Source of the DNA: CAVTYH01 sp963738835
Lineage (GTDB): Bacteria; Planctomycetota; Planctomycetia; Pirellulales; JADZDJ01
Direction of reading: 5' to 3'
DNA: 64,000 nt
Assembly (NCBI GenBank): GCA_963738835.1
Contig: CAVTYH010000009.1
Location: 124,001 to 188,000 of the forward strand
Positions 54,813-62,923 of the stretch are shown here, in pieces. The translations under genes were made by a program, and so were the position numbers. The notes under the pieces were generated by a model. That model had not been told where the DNA came from. It saw only the letters and a list, made by a program, of their open reading frames with translations, and searched no databases. The stretch's first letter is position 1. Every line of letters starts with the position of its first letter.

Positions 54813-54838
54813 CTGTAGGTCGGGCTTCAGCCTGACCT
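54813..54838. terminator. Hairpin between convergent genes (TAGGTCAGG-family palindrome)
   Basis: AGGTCGGGCT-TC-AGCCTGACCT: ten-base arms with one mismatch. Placed between the small membrane protein gene and the convergent deacetylase-like gene, so it can serve both as a terminator. Same family as the inverted repeat at 1820-1888. Confidence 0.5.
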
Positions 54839-54843
54839 GCACA

Positions 54844-55632
54844 TCACGCGGCCCGAAGGATTGATCGGGCGGGTGCTGAGTTCCGCTTTCGCTGTAGCCG
54901 GGCCGCAATTTGGCCAAGGTTTTCGATTGCGATGCGTCCGCTAATGTGGAGTCCATCTAATTGCGCGAGCAGTCGATCGACGGTTTGCAATACTGCTGAC
55001 GAGTCGGACCTGGTAATAGATGCCAGATCGATCCGCAAGTGACAGAAACCGCCGGAAGTCGCCGCTTCGTGGATTGCTCGAGTTGCCGCACGCGCGGTGA
55101 GCCAACTGCCTCCGGAAACTGTCGCGGTGACTCCGACATGCGTAAGTCCGTAACAAACGGTTTGAAGGTCTCCGGATCCCTGGACTGAGCTGAACCGGCG
55201 CGGGCTACGAACCATAGTCACACCGGTTTTTATCAGCAGATCGACGTGCTGCGGTTGCCAAGGTTCAGACATCGACATCGTCGAAATGGGTCGCTGCAAA
55301 TCGGCCGCCATTTGCAGTGGCCGAATGATGCTTTGCATGAAATCGAACCGCGGTCGCTGCGAATTGGAAAATAGCGAGCCATCGGCCAGCATTGAAATTT
55401 CTTGCTGTGCGGTGGCGGCAATCTGCGCGACCTCCCACATCGTGACTGGGTCGGCCAACGCCCAAGTGGCGGGCATCTGAAAATCATCGAACCGCTTTAG
55501 CAATTGGGTCAGCAGCGATTCGGTCGCTACGACGCCGGTGACCAATGATTTTTCATGCCGTTTCACATCGATCGAAATAGAAACACAACCGCAGGCCACT
55601 GTGATCGACATCGAAACGCCCTCCGTGGACAT
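54844..55632 (-). CDS. Protein of unknown function, possibly polysaccharide-deacetylase-like
   Basis: 262 residues, no signal peptide. The N-terminal part (ISIDVKRHEKSLVTGVVATE; LLKRFDDFQMPATWALADPV) resembles the start of the NodB/polysaccharide deacetylase fold, where a beta-strand with an Asp is followed by ATWA(V). The middle (SPRRFSSVQGSGDLQTVCYG) and the C-terminal TVDRLLAQLDGLHISGRIAI also fit a TIM-barrel-like enzyme. The metal-binding His pair of true deacetylases is not evident. Treat as unknown. Confidence 0.5.
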   Translation of the reverse strand: MSTEGVSMSITVACGCVSISIDVKRHEKSLVTGVVATESLLTQLLKRFDDFQMPATWALADPVTMWEVAQIAATAQQEISMLADGSLFSNSQRPRFDFMQSIIRPLQMAADLQRPISTMSMSEPWQPQHVDLLIKTGVTMVRSPRRFSSVQGSGDLQTVCYGLTHVGVTATVSGGSWLTARAATRAIHEAATSGGFCHLRIDLASITRSDSSAVLQTVDRLLAQLDGLHISGRIAIENLGQIAARLQRKRNSAPARSILRAA

Positions 55633-55799
55633 GCCGCTCGAAAGTTCCTTCGCATCAAAAAACGTCGGCCTGACGCTGGCACCGGCTGCACGAAAACAAC
55701 GAACGGTCCGATTGCAACGACCGGTTATGACGACGTGGAAAACTTTGACGGCCCGATGATGATTTGCCGTGAGATGGTGGCTTTAAGGCAAAACAGGCA

Positions 55800-56537
55800 T
55801 CAATGAATCGAATCCGGCGCTAATCGGCCAATGACCAAATGCTCGTCCGAGGGGTCCTTGACTTTCGATGCGTTCAGCGTGCTCCAGGCAAACCCAACTA
55901 CTTTGCCGGCGGCGTCGGAATAAATTCGCAGCACACCTTCGCCCAAACCGTCGCGATCTTTTCCTCCCGTGCCTTGATGGTGCCGCGTATCGCTTGGGCC
56001 GTGGCCCGATTCAGAGCTGTCGATTATCGTGACGGACCACTGAATTGTGTCCGGAACGATTGGTTCTTTTTCTGCCATTCGCTGGGCTCGGCTCGCCGCC
56101 AACATGACGTGGCCGGTGTTGTCTTTGCGATTCAGATATTTGACCGCTAGAAAATCGCCGGACCGCATGTCTTGAACGTGCTCGATCAGCTTGAAGCCCT
56201 TTTCCTCGGCGATCGCATCGTGATAACGCTTTGCCGTGGGCCGACCAGAGCCGAACCGCGACCGGAATTGATCTTTATCGTAACCGTAGGAGTAGGCCAG
56301 CAGTGCATCGGCAAATCCGCTGCAATCGGTATGCGATTCGAAGGGCGCGGTGAAGCTGACCGAGCCGGCGCCGTGCTCGTAACTGGTATGTTGCAAATCA
56401 AGATGCTCGACAAGCGATTGGGCAATTGCCAAATGCTTGGGCACCGCAATTGCTTGCGGCCCGGTGCTCCGCTGGGCTAACGCCGTCTGAGAGATTGCCA
56501 GAAGTACAAAGACAAATAAAGCGCCGATCTTGTTCAT
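55800..56537 (-). CDS. Secreted NlpC/P60-like cysteine peptidase or amidase (putative)
   Basis: 245 residues from the ATG at 56537. Signal peptide MNKIGALFVFVLLAISQTAL followed by AQ. The sequence SHTDCSGFADALLAYSYGYD fits the nucleophile Cys region of NlpC/P60 proteins, and SGDFLAVKYLNRKDNTGHVM the catalytic His region. The spacing is plausible but the rest is not familiar, so the call rests on these two motifs. Expected to act in the periplasm or outside the cell. Upstream of cobA-hemD on its own promoter or read through from it. Confidence 0.55.
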   Translation of the reverse strand: MNKIGALFVFVLLAISQTALAQRSTGPQAIAVPKHLAIAQSLVEHLDLQHTSYEHGAGSVSFTAPFESHTDCSGFADALLAYSYGYDKDQFRSRFGSGRPTAKRYHDAIAEEKGFKLIEHVQDMRSGDFLAVKYLNRKDNTGHVMLAASRAQRMAEKEPIVPDTIQWSVTIIDSSESGHGPSDTRHHQGTGGKDRDGLGEGVLRIYSDAAGKVVGFAWSTLNASKVKDPSDEHLVIGRLAPDSIH

Positions 56538-56602
56538 GATTGCACCCAGCATAGCTTCAAAAATGCGGACCCGGCTATTCAAGCGCACCGCCGAGAGACT
56601 TG

Positions 56603-58158
56603 TTACGCCGATTCTTTCCGCTCGGCGGCCAAAATCGAGTCGATAACGCCTTGCATCGTATATTGCTCAGCTTCCGCGGCAGCCTGGAAGCCAAGTTCGG
56701 CGAGGGTTGCCGATGTTACCGGGCTGATACTGGCAATTTTCGTCTTTTGTAAGTCGTCGCCGAACATTTTCACGAGCGATCGGCCAATGGCCGAACTGGT
56801 TACGGTGACCCAATCGATGCGACCAGCCTTCATGGCCGCGGCGATCTCTGGCTCGGGTTGTGCAACATTAGTGCTTTGATAGACGACGATTTGCTCGACT
56901 TGCCCACCGGCGGCTCGCAGCGTTTCGGCCAACACTTCGCGGCCACGGCTTGCTCGGGCCAGAAGATAGCGTTTTCCTTTGGCATCGGTCGTGAGCAGTT
57001 CTGCAAGCGCTTCAGCACGGTAAACATCCGGGGGTTGACGATCGACTTTCAAATAGTAGCGAGCCAATTCTTCGGATGTGCCTGGCCCGATGGCAGCTAG
57101 ATTGACGCCAGCGAGTCGCCGCAAATCGCCGCCAGTTTCAAGCAGGCGGTCAAGCAAAAACTGCACGCCATTTACGCTGGAAAACACCAGCCAGTTAAAT
57201 TCTTCGATCCTCGTGAGTGCTGCATCGACCGCTCGCCAATCGGTCGGTGGAGAAATTTCGATCGCGGGTTGAATCAGACAATCGGCCCCCAATTCCGTCA
57301 ACGGTTGATACAGCGATTCCGCGCGATCGATTGGCCGGGTGAGCACGATCCGCTTGCCAAACAGCGGACGACGGGTGAACCAAGATTTGGCTGTAGAAGC
57401 CGCCGTGACGTCGCCCAAAATGATTGCCACCGGTGGCCGTATTCGGGCCGCTTCCAAACTTTCGACCACCGTACCCAGTGTGCAGCGAATTATTGTCTGA
57501 TCCGGCCACGAACAACGGCGAACAATCGCCACCGGCGTGTCGCGAGACTTACCAGCGGAAATCAACGCCGCGCTCCATTCTTGCGCCGTCGTCACACCCA
57601 TGTAAAAAACTAGCGTCCCGGGAAACTTCGCGAGTGCTGCGTAGTCCAAGGCCGGAGCATGCTTGGAATCGCCTTCGTGACCGGTGATGATTGCGACTGC
57701 TGATGCCACATCGCGCTGCGTAATCCACACACCGGCGTAGCTGCCTGCCGCCAGCGCTGCGGTGATGCCGGGGACAATTTCGTAATCAATCTTTGCCGCT
57801 TCCAGGGCTTCAGCTTCTTCGGCCAATCGACCAAATACCGCCGGGTCGCCACCTTTCAGCCGCACCACGCGCTGGCCTTCGCGCGAAGCTCCAGTAATCG
57901 TTCGTTGATTTCGCGCTGATCCCAAATTCGATCTCCCTGTTCACTTTTTCGCTGACCGTGCCGACCCAAACAAATCAAATTTGCGCCCGGCCTTGCATGT
58001 CGCAGAATGGCCGGATTCACCAAATAATCGTACAGCACAGTGTCGGCCAGCCGCAGGCATTCGACCCCACGCCAGGTAATCAAGCCAGCATCGCCGGGGC
58101 CAGCGCCGACGAGAAAGACTTTGCCAGTCGAGTGACACGATTGTCGTTGTTTTGACAT
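56603..58158 (-). CDS. Fused uroporphyrinogen-III C-methyltransferase / uroporphyrinogen-III synthase (one frameshift)
   Basis: A bifunctional tetrapyrrole enzyme of about 518 residues. The N-terminal SUMT (CobA) domain has KVFLVGAGPGDAGLITWRG, TVLYDYLVNPAIL, VVRLKGGDPAVFGRLAEE, YEIVPGITAALA and LVFYMGVTTA. The C-terminal HemD domain begins near GKRIVLTRPIDRAESLYQPL and contains FNWLVFSSVNGVQFLLDRL, AAIGPGTSEEL and WVTVTSSAIGRSLV. CobA methylates uroporphyrinogen III toward siroheme/cobalamin; HemD makes it. The frame breaks near 57880, between INERLLEL and REGQRVVRL. Such CobA-HemD fusions are known in several phyla. Confidence 0.92.
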
Positions 58159-58247
58159 CTTCCGATGTTTAGAATGGCTGTAGGTGAGGCATCACCCCAC
58201 AGGAAGTCGTTTGCCGAAACAATCGTTGGCCGCGTACCCGCCCAACT

Positions 58248-59705
58248 ATGGCCGCCGATCAAAAAAATCCACTGCCTGTCGAAGCTGAAGCCATTTCGCC
58301 GGCCATGCGACGCCGGCTGCAAGAATGCTTCAACCGCGGTGTGCAGAACACGCAAAGCGGCAATTTCGATTACGCCACCGAATTGCTTACTCAATGTGTG
58401 ACCGGCGACCCGGGCAACTTGGTTTACACCCAGGGTTTCCTGGGTAATCTGCAGCGCAAGTATAACAATAACAAGAAGGGCAGCACACTGGCGAGCATCC
58501 GTTCCAGCGGCTCCAAGATGAGCATGATGAACGCCAGCCGAAAGAAAGATTGGCCAGCGCTGATCAAGACGGGTTTGGAAGTGCTTAAAGTAAATCCGTG
58601 GGATGTCTCCACGTTGCTGCAAATCGCCCATGCGTGTGCGGAATTAGGCTATGTCGAGTGCCGACTGGTGTATCTCAAAGGCGCTCAGGACGCCGATCCA
58701 AAAAGTGTAGAAGTCCAGCGCAAGTGCGCCAAAGCATTGGAAAGCATTGGCGAATACAACCAGGCGATTTCCTGTTGGACTCGGGTCGATAGTCTCACGA
58801 AGGGAGGCAATGAAGAGGCGAAACGAGAAATCGCCAAGCTGCAAGTCGATCTCACGATGAACGCCGGCCCTGTGAAGCACGACGAAGAAGACGGCCAGGA
58901 ATCCGAGGGGGGCAGCGCCGGAGCCAAAACTTCATCGTCTGGTCACGTGACCGTAGGACCGGCCAAAAAGTCGCCGACGCAGGAACTCGAAGTCCAGATT
59001 GCCGAGAACCCGGGTGAAGTTCTGGGCTATGCTCAGCTGGCCGAAAGCCACGCCAAAGTCGAGAAATGGAGTGAAGCGGAGAATGTGCTCAATCGAGGGC
59101 TGGAAGCCACGGGCGGCGACTTGCGGCTCCGCGAACAGTTGGAAGATATCCAACTTCGGCGAGCCAAACAGCACTCGCTCATTGCCGATAAGCGAGCCGC
59201 GGAATCGAAAACGCCCGAAGCCAACGAACAAGCCCAAAAAATGCGACGTGATCTGAGCCGGTTGGAGCTTGATATCTTCCGCAAACGGGTCGATCGATAT
59301 CCAACCAACACGCACTGGAAGTATGAACTGGGCATCCGTCTGAAGATGACTGGCAATTTCAATGAAGCTATCAAAATGCTCCAGGACGCGCGGCAAGATC
59401 CGAAGCATCGCGGAACTGTAATGCTCGAGATCGGCGAGTGCTTCCAGCAAATCAAGCAATACAGCCTGGCGATGCAGCATTACAAAAAGGCAATTGAGGA
59501 AATTCCCGAACGCGACGAAGAACTGCGAAAAAAAGCCCTCTATCGGGCCGGCGTTTTGGCGATGGGTTTGAACGAACTGGAAGCGGCGGAGCAATACTTT
59601 TCGCAGTTGGCCGAGCGTGATTTTGGCTACCGCGATGTGTCCGACCGGCTAGACAAAATCGTTTCGCTCCGCGATAAAGGTGGTTCGGCTGAACCTGATT
59701 CCTGA
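58248..59705 (+). CDS. TPR-repeat protein
   Basis: 485 residues without a signal peptide. The N-terminal part has RRRLQECFNRGVQNTQSGNF and DWPALIKTGLEVLKVNPWDV, the C-terminal part NFNEAIKMLQDARQDPKHRG and QYSLAMQHYKKAIEEIPERD; I count at least six TPR-type helix pairs. Residues about 210-250 are a Gly/Ser/Glu-rich linker and about 300-335 an Arg/Glu-rich helix that may be coiled. A scaffold or assembly role is inferred only from the repeats. It is followed 24 bases later by rpsT. Confidence 0.8.
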   Translation: MAADQKNPLPVEAEAISPAMRRRLQECFNRGVQNTQSGNFDYATELLTQCVTGDPGNLVYTQGFLGNLQRKYNNNKKGSTLASIRSSGSKMSMMNASRKKDWPALIKTGLEVLKVNPWDVSTLLQIAHACAELGYVECRLVYLKGAQDADPKSVEVQRKCAKALESIGEYNQAISCWTRVDSLTKGGNEEAKREIAKLQVDLTMNAGPVKHDEEDGQESEGGSAGAKTSSSGHVTVGPAKKSPTQELEVQIAENPGEVLGYAQLAESHAKVEKWSEAENVLNRGLEATGGDLRLREQLEDIQLRRAKQHSLIADKRAAESKTPEANEQAQKMRRDLSRLELDIFRKRVDRYPTNTHWKYELGIRLKMTGNFNEAIKMLQDARQDPKHRGTVMLEIGECFQQIKQYSLAMQHYKKAIEEIPERDEELRKKALYRAGVLAMGLNELEAAEQYFSQLAERDFGYRDVSDRLDKIVSLRDKGGSAEPDS

Positions 59706-59728
59706 ACCCTGAACCCTGAACCCTGCTC
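59701..59728. repeat. Heptad tract between the TPR gene and rpsT
   Basis: Three exact copies of CCTGAAC followed by CCTGCTC, ending at the rpsT ATG. This is the most regular of the period-7 tracts. Confidence 0.85.
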
Positions 59729-59998
59729 ATGCCCAATATAGCCAGTGCCCGGAAGCGTCATCGCCAGAATCTGAAGCGTCGCGCCCGAAACCGTTCGGTG
59801 AAGAGCGAATTAAAGACTGAAATCCGCAAGGTGCATGAGTCTACGGCGGCGGGAAAAATGGACCAGGCGGAAGCGGAATTCCGTGTGGCCGTTACCAAGC
59901 TCGATCGGGCGGCCGCCAAGCGAATCATCCATCCGAACCGTGCCGCACGGCTGAAATCGCGCTTATCGGCAAATATGAAAGCGGCGAAGAAGAAATAG
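59729..59998 (+). CDS. rpsT: 30S ribosomal protein S20
   Basis: 89 residues, very basic: MPNIASARKRHRQNLKRRAR at the start, then the helical SELKTEIRKVHES and DRAAAKRIIHPNRAARLKS, ending KAAKKK. Length and sequence are typical for S20, which binds 16S rRNA. It stands immediately after a perfect heptad repeat with no Shine-Dalgarno sequence. Confidence 0.95.
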   Translation: MPNIASARKRHRQNLKRRARNRSVKSELKTEIRKVHESTAAGKMDQAEAEFRVAVTKLDRAAAKRIIHPNRAARLKSRLSANMKAAKKK

Positions 59999-60025
59999 CC
60001 GACTTATCGTGCCGGGGAGATTGCT

Positions 60026-62061
60026 TTGGCTATTTCCCGCTGTCTCCCGCTCTTCGGTCTGCAATCTTGGCATTGGTTTTGGCTGGCGACGGTCGGTGCG
60101 GGACTGCTCGTCATTCTCTTGTTGCGGCCTTATATGCTGGGCCGCTGGTTGCTATGGCTGTTCGTTCGGTTGTTCTATCGAATGAAGGTTCACGGCTGCG
60201 AGAACATTCCGGTCAACGGTCCGGCGCTGTTGGTCTGCAACCATGTCAGCTACATCGATTGGGCGCTGATCTTGGTGGCGCAGCGCCGGTTCGTGCGGTT
60301 TGTGATTTACTCCGCCTGGACAAAAAAATTCTTCCTCCGGCATTTGCTGCGTTGGGAACGGGTAATTCCGATCGATGCCTCGTCAGGACCCAAGGCCATT
60401 CTGAAATCGCTGGCGCCGGCGGCGAAGCGCTCAATGAAGGCAGCCTGGTGTGCATCTTTGCCGAAGGCCGATTCACACGCACCGGCTTCATGCTGCCGTT
60501 TCACCGTGGACTGGAGCAGATTGTCAAGAATACAAACGCGCCGATCATTCCGGTGTGCCTCAATGAATTGTGGGGCAGCATTTTCAGTTTCTACGGCGAC
60601 CGCACCCTGTGGAAATGGCCGCGTATGCTGCCTTATCGAGTGAGCGTGGCTTTCGGAAAGCCGATGCTGCCCACGTCCACTGCAGCGGAGGTGCGGGAGG
60701 CCGTTCAGAAACTTTCGGCAGATTGTGCCATCGCTCGGTCCGATCAGTGCCGGCCGGTGCCTGCGGAGTTTGTGCATGCTGCGGCACGGCGGCCATTTCG
60801 GCCCTGTGTGATTGACGCGACCGATCCATCGAAACAGCCGCTGACATTGAGTTATTCGACGGTATTGGCACGTGCCATCTGTTTGGCTCGGCAATTGAAA
60901 TCACGTTTGGATAACAGTCTGCTGGTGGGGATTTGGCTGCCGCCGGGCATCGATGCCGTGACGGCACATTTGGCGGCCGCGTTCTGTGGCAAAGCGGTCG
61001 TGCATTTGGATCATTCTTCAGCCGATGCCGCGCGCTCGGTTATTGACGGGTGTCAATTGAAACAAGTACTGACGACCGAACACTTTTTGCGGCGGGAATC
61101 TCTACCCGATTTGCCTAGTGTCGAATTGATCGACACTGCCGGCCTGCTTGCAACTTTGTCGTTCGGTCAACGATTTCTCGCACATGCAGCCGCCGTGACA
61201 TTGCCGGGTTTCGTGATTGAACGTTGGCTGCTTGGCCTTCATCACCACGGCCTCGACGATTTAGCGGCCGTGGTTTTTACTCGTGGAACCACGGGCAAAG
61301 CGAAGGGAGTCATGCTGACGCATCGTAATCTTGCGGCCAGCGTGAGCTCGCTTGCGAAAACAGTTGACCCCTTGCCGCGCGATCGGCTACTTGGCGTGCT
61401 CCCGTTAAGCCAGAGCACGGGCTACGTCTGCACTTTGTGGGCGCCACTGGCGATTGGCGCATCCGTTGTTTACGCCAAGACATCTCTCTTGCCCTCGGTG
61501 GGAGAGGGCCGGGGTGAGGGGGAATCGAAACCAACAGTCGGCCTCTTGTGCAAAACTCAGCATTGTACCGTGCTGCTGGCAACGCCCGAGATTTTGCAAC
61601 AAGCAATCGATCACTGTCAGACCGACGACTTTCACAGCCTGCACACGGTGGTTTGCATCGGCTCGAAATTGCCGCCGAATTTGCTGGTCGACTTTGAAAC
61701 CGCCTTCGGCATTAGACCGCTTGAAGCTTACGCTTGTACCGAATTAACATCGATCGCTGCTACCAACGTGCGCGGCAAAACGTTGGAGGGCTTTACCCAA
61801 GTCGGCAGCAAACCGGGCTCGGTCGGACAACCATTACCGGGCACGGCCTGCCGCATCGTGAATCCCGAAACATGGGCCACATTGCCCGCCGGGCAAGAAG
61901 GTCTGCTGCAATTTTGCGGCCCAAACCTGATGCGCGGGTATTGGCATAACGATGAGCGATCGCAAGCAGTCATGCGCGACGGGTGGTTCAGTACCGGCGA
62001 CCGTGCGCTGATCGATGAAGACGGGTTCGTCACGATCACCACACCAAATCCGCCGCGTTGA
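60026..62061 (+). CDS. PlsC-type acyltransferase fused to an AMP-binding acyl ligase, C-terminally truncated (one frameshift)
   Basis: An Aas-like protein of about 678 residues. The N-terminal acyltransferase has a membrane helix (ATVGAGLLVILLLRPYMLG), the HX4D motif NHVSYIDWALI, then, after a break near 60411, the EGRFTR motif (CIFAEGRFTRTGFMLPFHRG) and APIIPVCLNELWGS. The adenylate-forming domain has VVFTRGTTGKAKGVMLTHRN, CTELTSIAATNV and the DGWFSTGDRALIDEDGF motif. It stops directly after that, so the last ~100 residues with the catalytic lysine are missing. The stop overlaps the convergent pyrK end by 26 bases. Starts with TTG. Probably lysophospholipid re-acylation; the ligase may be dead. 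Confidence 0.82.
61486..61523. repeat. GC-rich palindrome, copy 5, inside the acyl ligase gene
   Basis: CTCTCTTGCCCTC-GGT-GGGAGAGGG-CCGGGGTGAGGG is read through in frame as LPSVGEGRGEGE in the acyl ligase. Same family as the copies near 40055, 41655 and 46629. Confidence 0.75.
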
Positions 62062-62923
62062 AGACTGGTCCTTCGACACAAGTGCGTTTGTAATCCCAGC
62101 CGCCGATGGGCTGGCGGACTTTTGCCACGCAAGTGAAGCAAATTCCGATGCCGCAGGCCATCGGCGTTTCCAGCGAAACCTGACATGGCACGCCACGCTC
62201 TTTGGCAATCTTCGTTACCGCTTCCATCATTCGCTCCGGTCCACAGCAGACGATTTGCTGCGACGAATTTGATTGCTCATCCAGCACCTCGCGCAGCACG
62301 TCCGTCACAAACCCATGATGCCCCGCGCTGCCATCATCGGTGCTGATGCGCACATCGATCCCAAGCATGCGAAAATCATCAACCCCAGCCAGATAGTCAG
62401 CACGGCGCGCTCCGTAGCACAACGTGATCTGTTTCGGTCTCGCTGCTGATCGTGCTGAGTCGCCATACTGCTTAAGCCCACGATGTTCCGCCGCCAGCGC
62501 CATGAATGGTGTTTGGCCGATGCCGCCGGCGACCATGATCAAATGTTCGGCCGTTTGCGACGAAAAACCGTTCCCCAACGGACCCCACAACGTCACTTGC
62601 TGACCGACGCAGAAGCTTGCTAACTGCCACGTGAATTTGCCCGCGACAAGGTAAACGATATCCAAGCCCACCGGTTCGGCATTGGACGACAACACTGTGT
62701 CGTAAAGTGCCAGTGGACGAGCCAAGAGCGGATCGTCACAGCCGGCCAGTCGCAGCATAATGAACTGGCCGGGCGTGATTCGCCTGGCGATAGTCGGACA
62801 GTTAAAGCGAACTCGATAAGTATCTCGCGCCAGCCGAACGTTTTCCGTTACACTCGCCGACATATGAACGGCGCGATCGGCGTAGAAGTGGGCGTCCAGA
62901 GGATTTTCCGCGTGATCGGTCAT
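62036..62923 (-). CDS. Dihydroorotate dehydrogenase electron transfer subunit (PyrK-like)
   Basis: A 295-residue FAD/[2Fe-2S] protein. The FAD domain has ITPGQFIMLRLAGCDDPLLARPLALYD; the NAD domain has MVAGGIGQTPFMALAAE; the C-terminal iron-sulfur site is ETPMACGIGICFTCVAKV with a later DYKRTCVEGPVF, the PyrK pattern. It would link NAD to dihydroorotate dehydrogenase B, but no pyrD is in the window. The ATG overlaps the stop of the pseudouridine synthase gene (ATGA). Confidence 0.9.
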   Translation of the reverse strand: MTDHAENPLDAHFYADRAVHMSASVTENVRLARDTYRVRFNCPTIARRITPGQFIMLRLAGCDDPLLARPLALYDTVLSSNAEPVGLDIVYLVAGKFTWQLASFCVGQQVTLWGPLGNGFSSQTAEHLIMVAGGIGQTPFMALAAEHRGLKQYGDSARSAARPKQITLCYGARRADYLAGVDDFRMLGIDVRISTDDGSAGHHGFVTDVLREVLDEQSNSSQQIVCCGPERMMEAVTKIAKERGVPCQVSLETPMACGIGICFTCVAKVRQPIGGWDYKRTCVEGPVFNAADLVW

